Notes: generated from the letters alone by a model not told the origin. A DNA stretch of 60,000 nucleotides from Bolinopsis microptera (GCF_026151205.1 NC_087083.1:2425036-2485035); one strand, 5' to 3'; shown: positions 12,601-22,112, counted from the first letter of the stretch. Translations and numbers: made by a program.

Positions 12601-15091
12601 AGAAACTGAATAGAAACTGATAAGAAACTGAATAGAAACTGATAAGAAACTTATAAGAAACTGATAAGAAACTGATAAGAAACTGATAAGAAACTTATAA
12701 GAAACTGATAAGAAACTGATAAGAAACTGATAAGAAACTGATAAGAAACTGATAAGAAACTGATAAGAAACTGATAAGAAACTGATAAGAAACTGATAAG
12801 AAACTGATAAGAAACTGATAAGAAACTGATAAGAAACTGATAAGAAACTGATAAGAAACTGATAAGAAACTGATAAGAAACTGATGAGAAACTGATAAGA
12901 CAACTGATGAGAAACTGATAAGAAACTGATAAGAAACTGATAAGAAACTGATAAGAAACTGATAAGAAACTGACAAGAAACTTATAAGAAACTGATAAGA
13001 AACTGATAAGAAACTGACAAGAAACTTATAAGAAACTGATAAGAAACTGATAAGAAACTGAATAGAAACTGATAAGAAACTGATAAGAAACTGAATAGAA
13101 ACTGATAAGAAACTGATAAGAAACTGATAAGAAACTGATAAGAAACTGAATAGAAACTGATAAGAAACTGAATAGAAACTGATAAGAAACTTATAAGAAA
13201 CTGATAAGAAACTGATAAGAAACTGATAAGAAACTTATAAGAAACTGATAAGAAACTGATAAGAAACTGATAAGAAACTGATAAGAAACTGATAAGAAAC
13301 TGATAAGAAACTGATAAGAAACTGATAAGAAACTGATAAGAAACTGATAAGAAACTGATAAGAAACTGATAAGAAACTGATAAGAAACTGATAAGAAACT
13401 GATAAGAAACTGATAAGAAACTGACAAGAAACTTATAAGAAACTGATAAGAAACTGAAAAGAAACTGATAAGAAACTGATAAGAAACTGATAAGAAACTG
13501 ATAAGAAAATGATAAGAAACTGATAAGAAACTGATACGAAACTGATAAGAAACTGATAAGAAACTGAAAAGAAACTGATAAGAAACTAATAAGAAACTGA
13601 TAAGAAACTGATAAGAAACTGATAAGAAACTGATAAGAAACTGATAAGAAACTGATAAGAAACTGATGAGAAACTGATAAGACAACTGATGAGAAACTGA
13701 TAAGAAACTGATAAGAAACTGATAAGAAACTGATAAGAAACTGATAAGAAACTGATAAGAAACTGATAAGAAACTGACAAGAAACTTATAAGAAACTGAT
13801 AAGAAACTGACAAGAAACTTATAAGAAACTGATAAGAAACTGATAAGAAACTGATAAGAAACTGACAAGAAACTTATAAGAAACTGATAAGAAACTGATA
13901 AGAAACTGAATAGAAACTGATAAGAAACTGATAAGAAACTGAATAGAAACTGATAAGAAACTGATAAGAAACTGATAAGAAACTGATAAGAAACTGATAA
14001 GAAACTGACAAGTAACTTATAAGAAACTGATAAGAAACTGATAAGAAACTGACAAGAAACTTATAAGAAACTGATAAGAAACTGATAAGAAACTGATAAG
14101 AAACTGATAAGAAACTGATAAGAAACTGATAAGACAACTGATAAGAAACTTATAAAAAACTGATAAGAAACTGATAAGAAACTGATAAGAAACTGAAAAG
14201 AAACTGATAAGAAACTGATAAGAAACTGATAAGAAACTGACATTACCTTGTGAGCTAGGTGGACAGGGTACAGACCATATTACTGAGTGATTGTTGATAT
14301 CAAATCCAACAAGATTCCCGTCCAAACTTCCTGTCACCAGGTTCCCTGATCCGGTAAAATCAGTTGAAACGTGATAATATTCATATTGAAGTTCCACTCA
14401 AATTCAAAATGCTGGCTAACGTAATGTTTATCAAATTCTCAGTCCAAACAAATACACCGTCTTTGGGACTTGAGTTACCTTTGTAGAAGACAATAGATTC
14501 TCCGCCTCTGATTCCAACAACTCTCCTCACCATGCTCTCATCAACAACTGTCACGTGATCAGGGGCACTGCTGCCGTTCGGCGGTCGCGCGCTACTGCAA
14601 GCGAGACGGCTCTGGTTAGTGCAAGCAGGCGGTGGAAGTCTGAGGAATATGAAGATGAAAACTTCATTTTGAAATAAAGCCTATAAAGCTGTACGTGTTA
14701 TAACACTTATATAGTGTTATAATACAATTATAAATATCTGTTTAGTCCTACGGTCCCTCTAAAGCTCTAAGAAAGCTTCCTATAGTTGGCATGGTGCCAT
14801 CCATAACCTTCTTTAGCCCTGTGATATGGTGACTCTAAATTTAATACCATTTAAACCGAATATTTCAAAAGTTTTTCAGTGCAGTTCATTATTAACAACA
14901 TCAAAACTAAAAGTGTATATCATATGCTTGCTCATATATAGGAAGCTGAGGTCGACTTACCTGATTGTGATATTCAAATCACTTTGTAGAAAACTGATGT
15001 AAACTGATGTACAGAGAAAGACGACTATCAGAGAACATGTCTTGACAGTTAACATTACAGACGAGTAGTTTGCAGTTGAACTATCGCGCAT
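3698..15091 (-). CDS. APMAP: APMAP-like / strictosidine synthase family membrane protein, nine exons
   Basis: Type II membrane protein with an extracytoplasmic six-bladed beta-propeller of the strictosidine-synthase/paraoxonase-like family. The exact substrate is unknown; vertebrate APMAP has arylesterase activity. Exons (minus): 14961-15091, 14479-14639, 14247-14396, 6532-6678, 6174-6315, 5838-5945, 4507-4592, 4069-4166, 3698-3913. All introns are GT-AG and all phases join, giving 412 codons plus stop, close to human APMAP (about 416). Residues about 14-31 form one hydrophobic anchor. Propeller landmarks: GNLVTGSLDGNLVGF, RILGIRS, FFNDLVV then IYITDS, LYLPNGIELY, AVDNIRRSNDGGYWIG and SEIHEIGEQIFVGTPFSP before the stop. 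The start at 15091 is chosen for a short cytosolic tail; an in-frame ATG at 15172 would add 27 residues. Intron 3 is 7.57 kb and carries a sulfotransferase and a satellite. Confidence 0.88.
6777..8071. mobile_element. 1.3-kb foldback (long imperfect inverted repeat) element
   Basis: The two ends are reverse complements: the block around 6790-6856 (GAAGTAGCTCTGATACGTCC) pairs with 7995-8060. Inner blocks also pair: 7080-7185 with 7625-7735, both around TTTGGTACCAAA, and 7315-7390 with 7440-7505. The whole stretch therefore folds on an apex near 7410. No convincing ORF is present; short open frames are shadows of the paired arms. It sits in intron 3 of the APMAP-like gene. It is probably a non-autonomous foldback transposon, or two MITE copies inserted head to head. 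Confidence 0.7.
8248..8285. repeat. 38-bp perfect palindrome
   Basis: Two perfectly complementary 19-base halves centred on AGATCT (8264-8269), with no spacer. It could extrude as a cruciform or be the fused tips of a small foldback element. Confidence 0.85.
8628..8790. repeat. 29-bp tandem repeat, about five copies
   Basis: The unit contains ATGCACATAATATGATCATG followed by ATATCAGAT. Copies are near-identical and the array ends at a diverged unit near 8770. It lies just upstream of the sulfotransferase and is probably a neutral minisatellite. Confidence 0.85.
8935..9921 (+). CDS. Cytosolic sulfotransferase (SULT1-like), intronless, 328 aa
   Basis: Transfers sulfate from PAPS to hydroxyl or amine acceptors in the cytosol; the acceptor cannot be told from sequence. 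The 5'-phosphosulfate loop is FPKSGTTWL (about residues 78-86) and the KTH with the catalytic-type His is at 132-134. The 3'-phosphate loop is YCSRNPKDQAVSYFHH (152-167), and the C-terminal PAPS motif RKGQVGGW spans 284-291. The family is usually near 295 aa. The extra length comes from a perfect 69-bp (23-aa) in-frame tandem duplication near the N-terminus, starting at PFGKHDLF. It lies inside intron 3 of the APMAP-like gene on the opposite strand and has no introns, which suggests a retrogene; no poly(A) remnant is clear. The frame is intact, so it is probably expressed. Confidence 0.9.
   Translation: MDGPDGPPPFGKHDLFPNQVYNDLAVPHFCPPFGKHDLFPNQVYNDLAVPHFCPPERYAALHTEAFTPRPDDIVVSTFPKSGTTWLQNIVYNLVGCPNGPIVQINKSVPWLQDSLSVKLEDIEKMKGPRVFKTHDYWSWMPEKLRVTARFIYCSRNPKDQAVSYFHHIKTLKKIYGDKCGAMTFSEYFNEIYANKDVAMYGHWEDHNIEWLEQSSRKNIMFVTYEDLKEDTEREIRRIVEFLGLSVDEERITETLKQSGFKHMQKSDNLNYSWVTEGSNNVFVRKGQVGGWVDYLSEEESAYFNEPIKRVNEVGGDVRCSLEQSLLTQ
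8959..9096 (+). repeat. 69-bp perfect tandem duplication inside the sulfotransferase ORF
   Basis: Two identical 69-base copies in frame (TTTTGGAAAG recurs at 8961 and 9030). Each encodes PFGKHDLFPNQVYNDLAVP plus HFCP. Perfect identity implies a very recent event or an assembly artefact. Confidence 0.9.
9958..10010 (-). repeat. Short inverted fragment of interspersed repeat RptA
   Basis: The GTGTAATTTCCGAGCGGCTT block followed by AATCAA is the reverse complement of the segment around 19032-19060 at the end of RptA. The direct repeat AACTCAATAATTCATATCTG flanks it (9912 and 10011), as expected if the fragment was inserted with a target duplication or by repair. Confidence 0.5.
10513..14240. 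repeat. 11-bp satellite array, unit AACTGATAAGA, about 3.7 kb
   Basis: About 340 head-to-tail units of AACTGATAAGA and point variants (GACAAG, GAATAG, GATGAG, TTATAAG). Eleven is not a multiple of three, so all minus frames stay open and encode an SVSYQFLISFL-like 11-residue cycle; these open frames are not genes. Higher-order structure is visible: blocks around 10.8-11.83 kb recur near-identically 1147 bp downstream (11.8-12.98 kb), marked by GATAAGACAACTGATGAG junctions. Each unit contains TGATAA, the WGATAR core of GATA factors. The array fills the 5' end of APMAP intron 3, ending 6 bp from exon 3. Confidence 0.95.
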
Positions 15092-15172
15092 ACAAAACGG
15101 AAAACCTGCCAAGAAAGATTGACAGATGGTGGTGGTACATATGCAGTACAAGAAAAGTATGATTATTATCAA

Positions 15173-15540
15173 TAAGGATAAGGAGAATTTCGCTAAATAT
15201 AACAGAAATACGTATAGTATAGGTAGTGTACGTACTCACTTTACGGTATTTTTATATTGATGAACTCTTGTAATGACACCATTCAAAACACTTTGTACAC
15301 AGCAATATAGCTACTCGGTTAGAATAACGCTGTATTGACAGTAATTTAGATGTCAGAGAAAGTGACTGAGTTGTACAGAGAAAATTATATCATAATTATA
15401 ATTATATCATAGTGTATTAATATTCAATATAACTTTCAACTTAGAGCGAATAATTTGCTATACAGAGATATGACATTCACTCGAAGATTGTATACTTTGT
15501 TCAAATTGAATATGTAATTGTAATATTATAGTAATACTAG
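15173..15540. other. Region upstream of the APMAP-like gene, no gene seen
   Basis: AT-rich sequence just 5' of the first APMAP-like exon (minus strand), so it probably includes that promoter. No TATA box or other element can be assigned with confidence. Confidence 0.4.
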
Positions 15541-16150
15541 ACTAGAAAACCCGTGGTCACAGGGAAGTGCGCTAATAGTATTTTTTTGTTAGTAAGTTTA
15601 ATTCGCGTAAAAAAATATCCTACACAACCGAAGATACAGCCGATTAAAATGTTGCTCGCACTAAACACAACGTACTATCAACAAAACCGATAAAAAATGT
15701 CGTTTTAACAATCTTTGCACGTGCACGTGCGTGTAACAACCCGACAACCCTCGTTGCCATGGTTACTTTGCAACTTTTTGCTTTTTCGTCTGATTTGCAC
15801 GTGGGCGGTCGTACATACAGAAATAATTCTCTGAATTATAGTAGAGACTAGAAAGCCCGTGGTAACAGGGACGAAGCTAGTAGTATTCTTTGAAAGAAAT
15901 TTTTAATCGCATCAAAAAATATCCATCTCAACCGAAGATACAGCCGATTCAAATATAAAACACTTTAAACACAACCCGTAATTACCACAAAACCGATCAA
16001 AATGACGTTAAAACAATCTTTACACGTGCATGTGTGCATTAAAACACCGTTGCTATGGAACCTTTTGGTTGTTACCTAAATTCCTATTTTTCATCTAATT
16101 TGCACGTGGGCGGTCGTACATACAGAATAATTCTTTGAATTATAATAGAG
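15541..16150. repeat. Two tandem copies of a ~305-bp repeat
   Basis: Copies 15541-15845 and 15846-16150 both run from GACTAGAAA-CCCGTGG through ACCGAAGATACAGCCGATT and TTTGCACGTGGGCGGTCGTA to AATTATA-TAGAGA. Similarity is about 80-85% by eye. No ORF is seen. It looks like a duplicated short interspersed or MITE-type element. Confidence 0.75.
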
Positions 16151-16470
16151 ATACAATACCAAACTGCAATAGAAAACTGCAAGAAAATTTAAATTTAACG
16201 TAACATATATTTGAATTTTTAAAGTATTTTCAATCCACAAACAAACGATTTCAAGACTTTAAAACTCAATTGCAGTTATCAAAATTAAATACAGAAGTTT
16301 CATTCAAACAAATCTTGATGGAGATTTGTCGTTAAACCTTAATTACTTGGTTATAAAGTTATAATACTCATTAAGAGATATCAATCATTAATCATATAAT
16401 TACTGGTAAATTAAAATTGAAATCTATATCGGCATTGAATTACACCCCTCCCTCCCTCCCTGACTCACTG
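16151..16470. other. AT-rich intergenic stretch ending in a short CCCT run
   Basis: No gene or recognised repeat. A short CCCTCCCTCCCTCCCT run at about 16446-16462 abuts the hAT element. It may be the left remnant of the CCCT array on the element's other side. Confidence 0.5.
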
Positions 16471-16934
16471 CAGAGGCACATATGAGGTGCGGTAAAAAAA
16501 TCGAAATTATGCGGTACCGCACCCGACTATAAAGGTAAAATGTGCGGTAAGGTGCGGTAAAATTTTACCAATTATGCGGCAAATGTGCGGCGATTTTTTC
16601 GAAATTTGTTCGGGAATTGTGCGGTTTTTTTTTGCATTTTCTCAAGGACTTTGGAAATTCTAAACGCTCTAGGTCTGTTTATGTGTTACTGAGGGTGTAG
16701 TTCTTTACTAAGACCATGATTGAACCTATATTGAGATTCGGTGATCTGAGAACAGTGACTTGATCTGGTAGAGATCAGGAAACAGTTATTTGAAGACGCC
16801 TCTTGATAGAGTCAATCAGATCCCATGCGTGATCGCAAATATGTGACACGCTTGTTGCTTTGTTGGCATTGATCGTCAGTACTTGTGAACCATTTGATCC
16901 AAGATCCATTAAGCCCACTATAATAAAGCCAACG

Positions 16935-17129
16935 CTAAAAAACTGTATTGCAGGGCTTACAGAACAGTTTCCCCCAGATTCGTAAGTAATGTGAACCAAA
17001 CTCTTGAGCTCGCCATGCTGCTGAGTTATCCCCTTGTTTTGCTGATGCAGGTATCTTCTGTTTCTTGTGTGGTGAGCTTGATGATGGGTCACTGTCTGTA
17101 GCTGTTCGTTTCTTTAGGAAACGGTCCAT
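16935..17129 (-). pseudogene. BED/CGGBP1-like zinc-finger N-terminus of a hAT protein
   Basis: A 64-aa open frame starting MDRFLKKR, with a Ser/Lys-rich linker and then IWGKLFCKPCNTVF, where CxxC looks like the first half of a BED-type finger; it then stops. The same layout (MDRF...GKLFCRACN) occurs in the hAT element at 55.5 kb. The start is the internal Met at 17129, because the sequence before it is minisatellite. The second half of the finger and the transposase are missing. Confidence 0.5.
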
Positions 17130-17224
17130 GACGTTGTGATGTGATATAGAGTAATCAGATGATGTGGTGATGTTACGAATGATAACTGATACACTATAAT
17201 CGAAGTACGGTAACGACGAGGGTT

Positions 17225-17780
17225 CCATAACGGCCTGGGCCACGGTCCCGAAAGGGCCTGGGTCAGGGTCCCGAAAGGGACTGTATAACGGTCCCGAAAG
17301 GGCCTGGGTCACGGTCCCGAAAGGGCCTGGGTCACGTGGTAACCGGGTCACGTGGTAACCGGGTCACGTGGCCTAGGCATGAGTTCCAAAAGGGCCTGTG
17401 TCACGGTCCCGAAAGGGCCTGGGTAACGGTTCCGAAAGGGCCTGAGTCAGGGTCTCGAAAGGGCCTTGGTCACGTGGTAACTGGGTCACGTGGCCTAGGT
17501 ATGAGTTCCAAAAAGGGCATGGGTCACGGTCCCGAAAGGGCCTGGGTCAGGGTCCCGAAAGGGCCTGGATAACGGTCCCGAAAGGGCCTGGGTCACGGTC
17601 CCGGAAGGGCCTGGGTAACGGTTCCGAAAGGGCCTGGGTCAGGGTCCCGAAAGGGCCTGGGTCACGTGGTAACTGGGTCACGTGGCCTAGGTATGAGTTC
17701 CAAAAGGGCCTGGGTCACGGTCCCGAAAGGGCCTGGGTCAGGGTCCCGAAAGGGCCTGAGTCACGGTCTTAAAAGGGCCC
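17225..17780. repeat. ~23-bp minisatellite inside hAT element 1
   Basis: Units of CGGTCCCGAAAGGGCCTGGG plus TCA are mixed with a longer unit containing CACGTGGTAACCGGGTCACG and CCTAGG-ATGAGTTCC. The array is GC-rich compared with its surroundings and has no coding role. Confidence 0.9.
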
Positions 17781-17994
17781 GACTTTTAACATATTTTGGT
17801 TTTTGCACTCGAAAATCTTAACGCGAAAATTTCAAAATTATGCGAATTTACGCAGAAAATGCTGAATTATGCGGAAATATGCAGAAAATTACAAAATGTG
17901 CGGAAATGTGCGGAAAACAACAAATTATGCGGAAATGTGCGGAAAACGGTAAATTGTGCGATCCCGCACCCATCGCACCTAATATGTGCCTCGG

Positions 17995-18259
17995 CCTCCC
18001 TCCCTCCCTCCCTCCCTCCCTCCCTCCCTCCCTCCCTCCCTCCCTCCCTCCCTCCCTCCCTCCCTCCCTCCCTCCCTCCCTCCCTCCCTCCCTCCCTCCC
18101 TCCCTCCCTCCCTCCCTCCCTCCCTCCCTCCCTCCCTCCCTCCCTCCCTCCCTCCCTCCCTCCCTCCCTCCCTCCCTCCCTCCCTCCCTCCCTCCCTCCC
18201 TCCCTCCCTCCCTCCCTCCCTCCCTCCCTCCCTCCCTCCCTCCCTCCCTCCCTCCCTCC
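17995..18259. repeat. (CCCT)n array, about 66 units
   Basis: Pure CCCT/AGGG tetranucleotides. The G-rich minus strand can form G-quadruplexes. Open frames encoding SLPP or GREG repeats here are artefacts. It directly abuts an RptA copy, as do other CCCT or C-rich tracts in the window. Confidence 0.97.
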
Positions 18260-19138
18260 ATATTAAACTGTCAGGATCTCCCTCCCTATTCTATTTAAAG
18301 ATTTAACACCTGAAGCACTTCCCACGTACAATATACACACTCTGCACACATTCAAATTGTAGACCGTTAGACTCACGACTGTTAGAGTATATAATGTAAT
18401 CATGTTAACATGATACCTTGAACTTTTGAAGTCTTGAATAGTGGGCAGTGACTAATTGTACATCCCTTACATTGGAACTCAGATATCAAGTTACATAGTT
18501 GTTGCCCATTCGTTTTGTTTGGTACCACAGTGTTAGTGCTACGGTCCAGGTTTCAAATAACAGTCTTTTAGTGGAGATCATGGACACTACTCACATTAAA
18601 AAATCTCCTTATATTTGTTCATCGGTCGATTGAAGAGTCGATTGAACAAGCATTGGATTCATGAAATACTGTAGGTATTTAATATTGCTTTTATACATGA
18701 TATACTATTATACCCTCTTTACTGTTTTTCAGGTATTAAGGCTCATTGGACGTCGTTCAGCAGATTTATTTTTAGTTCAAAAAATTCTAATTCGATGTCA
18801 AAAATATCAGGAATAAAACTTGTTATGTGCAAGTTTTTTTAAAATTTGCACTTAATACGAGCCCTGCGTTTAACTTTAGACACCAGGGCCATTTTATGTC
18901 ACATTTGAGGTACAAAACTATTAATTTAACCACTTACCACCGACCGATTTAAAAAACCTTTATCATTTGGCTTTGGCAGAGTTTTCTCGGCACTATACCG
19001 AAAAAACCAGTCCCATAACTCTAACCACGTTTTTGATTAAGCCGCTCGGAAATAACACACGCACGCACAGACACACAGAAAAACAGATAGACAGACAAAC
19101 AGACACACATTCTGAGATTATTGTTTAAGATAAGTATT
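18260..19138 (+). repeat. RptA interspersed repeat, longest copy
   Basis: An unnamed repeat that recurs throughout the window. Landmarks in order are CACTTCCCACGTACAATATA, TAGACCGTTAGACTCACGAC, TTTGGTACCACAGTGTTAGT, CATCGGTCGATTGAAGAGTC, GGCTCATTGGACGTCGTTCA, TTATGTCACATTTGAGGTAC and ATTAAGCCGCTCGGAAATAA, followed by a CACA-rich tail. No ORF is preserved. The class (SINE, MITE or other) is not clear. Confidence 0.75.
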
Positions 19139-19494
19139 ATACACACTCTGTACACATTCGAATTGTAGACCGTTAGACTCACGACTGTTAGAGTATATAA
19201 TTTAATGATGTAAACATGATACCTTGAATAATGGGTGACTACATTCTTACATTGGAACTCAAAATATCAAGTTACATATTATATAAGTTGTTGCCGATTC
19301 GTTCTGTTTGGTACCATAGTGTTAGTGCTGCGATCCAGGTTTCAAATACTAATAATTTTAGTGGAGATCATGGGCACTACTCGCACCCAAAAAATCTGCT
19401 TATATTTCTTCATCGGTCGATTGAAGGGTCGATTGAACAAGCATTGAATTCATGAAATACTGTAGGTATGTAATTCTGTGGCAGTATGTAATAC
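19139..19494 (+). repeat. RptA copy, truncated
   Basis: Begins with the same TATACACACTCTG-ACACATTC start and continues to GAAATACTGTAGGTATGTAA. It lacks the 3' half. Tandem with the preceding and following copies. Confidence 0.75.
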
Positions 19495-19827
19495 TGTCAA
19501 ATTGTAGACCGTTAGACTCAAGACTGTAAGAGTATACAATATGATGATGTTACGTGATACCTTGTATCTTGTTTTACTGCCCTTACATTGGAACTAAAAT
19601 ATCAAGTTACCCATAGTTAGATAGTTGTGGCCGATTCGTTTTGTTTGGTATCACAGTGTTAGTGCTACAGTCCAGGTTTCAAATACCAGTCGTTAAGTGG
19701 AGATCATGGACACTACTCGCATTCAAAAAATCTCCTTATATTTGTTCATCGGTCGATTGAAGAGTCGATTGAACAAGCATTGGATTCATGAAATACTGTA
19801 GGTATTTAATATTGCTTTTATACATGA

Positions 19828-21687
19828 TATATAAACATATCACCGGAGACTCGCGGGCGGAACAAAATATTGCACGCGCACGCGCGTGCAATATTTCATA
19901 TGTCCCCGAGGGCGCTAGCCCGAGGAGGACATATTTTCGTATAGCACGGAGGGCCCATCGGGCCCGAGTGCTATACGATTTTTCCGCCCGCGGGTCGAGG
20001 TGATGTGGATTATATCCACCAGCGGGCGTATTACAGTTAATATATAATTTTATAAATAAACAATGGAGCTTGTATAAAAGTCAACTCTAGAAAAGGTCGC
20101 CACTAATTGTTGTAACCATGCATGGTAACACGTCACGTGTTCAATGTAAGCCGATCATAAAGGGCTGTGTCGTATATAGGGGCTGGAGATGCACTGCATT
20201 CCTGGGCCGTGGGAATAATGAATGTAATGTCAGTGACGATGAATATCAATAATATAGGGGGATTATAGTGCTGATGTGTATTATGTAGTGTGTTATAATA
20301 ACTTTGATATAAATCAAAGTATCATGTCATCTGCTCACGAGCTGCATGAGCAGCCCTACCGGACACAAAAATAAAATGTATATATAATAACATAAACCCG
20401 CCACGCAAAGGGTTTATATAACAGATCATCCCGCGCTAGCGGGATGATCTGATAAACACATACGAGTGCGCGCAGCGCACGAGTTTTGTGTTAATATGTA
20501 ATCCCGAAGCGCCAGCTGAGGGATTACATTTATTTAGCCCTGAGCGTGAAGTGTTTATGGATTATAATTATCTCCGGCGATTTCGACAAGGGATTTATAC
20601 TTTAGAAGAGAGTGATTGGAAAGCAGTTCATCAATCTGAATGTCAAACCGATCTGTCATAGTGGAGCAATAGCTTGAACGTTAGCAGGAACAAGAGCTGG
20701 AAGGAGAGCAAGCAAAACAATACTATTTTTAGTCGATAACTTCTCACGCCACGCGTTGGAGAAATTCCAAGAATTAGCTGCTTTGGCAACGTTCCCAGGA
20801 ATTTGCGTGTAAAAGAAGTGGACGGTTACGATGTTTCATATCACGTGGTGCGCTTTCGTGTCACGTGGTATAGACTCGGCGTATGCTATTGGTGGCACGT
20901 GGTACGCACGTGACGCGCCCACGTGATCGCGCGTCTAACTGTTCTACTATTATCGAGTTCTAATCAGCAGTATCATTGATTATTGTAAGTCGGAGAATTG
21001 AATGATAAACATCAGTTACGACTAAAAAGCGGGCCGGGTTTATACAAATTTCCGGGGCGGGATGATATCACCTTGAGATGTTTATCTAACAGCGGGCCGG
21101 GCTGAGTGATAATATGATCCCGCGTCGAAATCCCGGAGATATTTATAGTCAGTGTAATAAGGAATTTCACATGGAGACGATACAGAAACTGAAAATATTT
21201 TAGAGAACTCCGGGCTATATTGCTACTGGTCAAATTAAATGTCACTTGTTAGCGGGCTATATCATGAGCGGGCTGTAAAGATATCGGGCCCTTTGACAGC
21301 GGGCTGGTGAGAGCCCGCTATGCGAAAAAGCGCACGCTGGTGGATATAATAGCCCTTTATGATCGGCTTACATTGAACACGTGACGTGTTACCATGGTTA
21401 CAACAATTAGTGGCGACCTTTTCTAGAGTTGACTTTTATACAAGCTCCATTGTTTATTTATAAAATTATATATTAACTGTAATACGCCCGCTGGTGGATA
21501 TAATCCACATCACCTCGACCCGCGGGCGGAAAAATCGTATAGCACTCGGGCCCGATGGGCCCTCCGTGCTATACGAAAATATGTCCTCCTCGGGCTAGCG
21601 CCCTCGGGGACATATGAAATATTGCACGCGCGTGCGCGTGCAATATTTTGTTCCGCCCGCGAGTCTCCGGTGATATGTTTATATACC
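19828..21687. mobile_element. 1.85-kb DNA element with ~330-bp terminal inverted repeats that fold into cloverleaves
   Basis: The ends are TATAAACATATCACCGGAGA and its exact reverse complement. The inverted repeats run about 19828-20170 and 21350-21687. Each contains three hairpin arms: 19865-19896 (15-bp stem, 2-nt loop), 19898-19934, and 19938-19977 (10-bp stem plus inner GGGCCC pairing). These are closed by a GC-rich stem, 19841-19862 with 19982-20002. The interior has no transposase ORF. It holds a second multi-hairpin block (20380-20565), a CACGTG cluster (20840-20935) and repeated AGCGGGCY words. Target duplication is TA or TATA. A rearranged relative sits at 38867-39588. Superfamily not recognised. 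Confidence 0.75.
20380..20565. repeat. Multi-hairpin block inside the cloverleaf element
   Basis: Successive perfect stems: 20392-20399/20410-20417 (8 bp), 20422-20434/20439-20451 (13 bp, loop GCTA), a GTGCGC/GCGCAC stem near 20466-20481, and 20496-20505/20520-20529 (10 bp). Flanks CATAAAC and GTTTATG can pair to close the set. The layout matches the terminal cloverleaf but the sequence does not. Confidence 0.7.
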
Positions 21688-22112
21688 CTTTTTACTGTTT
21701 TTCAGGTATTAAGGCTCATTGGACGTCGTTCAGCAGGTTTATTGTTAGTTCAAAAAATTCTAATTCGATGTCAAAAATATCAGGAATAAAAAATAGTTAT
21801 GTGGAAGTTTTTTTTAAATTTGCACTAAATACGAGCCCTGCGGTTAACTTTAGACACCAGGGCCATTTTATGTCACATTTGAGGTACAAAACTATCAATT
21901 TAACCACTTACCACCGACCGATTTAAAAAACCTTTATCATTTGGCTTTGGCAGAGTTTTCTCGGCACTATACCGAAAAAATCAGCCCGTAACTCTAACCA
22001 CGTTCTTGATTAAGGAAATAACACACGCACGCACAGACAGACAGACAAACAGATAGACAGACAAACAGACACACATTCTGAGATTATTGTTTAAGATAAG
22101 TATTATACACAC

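Larger units (their letters stand above)
16471..17993. mobile_element. hAT-type element 1, degraded
   Basis: The imperfect terminal inverted repeats are CAGAGGCACATATGAGGTGC at the left and the reverse complement of CGAGGCACATATTAGGTGC at the right. Both subterminal regions are dense in GCGGTA/GCGGAAA words, as is common for binding sites of BED-finger hAT transposases. It contains a BED-like N-terminal ORF (16935-17129, minus) and a minisatellite (17225-17780). No catalytic domain remains, so it is non-autonomous. No target duplication is recognisable, because CCCT repeats flank both ends. Confidence 0.65.
19495..22112 (+). repeat. RptA copy interrupted by the cloverleaf element
   Basis: The 5' part is 19495-19830 and the 3' part resumes at about 21685 (TACCCTTTTTACTG...) to 22112. 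The uninterrupted copy at 18260 reads TATACTATTATACCCTCTTT at the junction. That fixes the insertion point of the 1.85-kb element in a TATA-rich site. Confidence 0.75.

Noticed and set aside
10500-14137. Long minus-strand open frames encoding SVSYQFLISFL repeats
   Set aside because: They are produced by the 11-bp satellite in every minus frame; no start context, domain or non-repeat sequence supports a gene.
17848-18306. Open frames encoding SLPP or GREG repeats (also at 31.8, 35.9 and 40.8 kb)
   Set aside because: Direct translation of (CCCT)n arrays on both strands and in all frames.
19788-20003. Arg-rich open frame, repeated at 39418-39648
   Set aside because: It lies in the palindromic cloverleaf arms, reads the same on both strands and shows no protein-like constraint.
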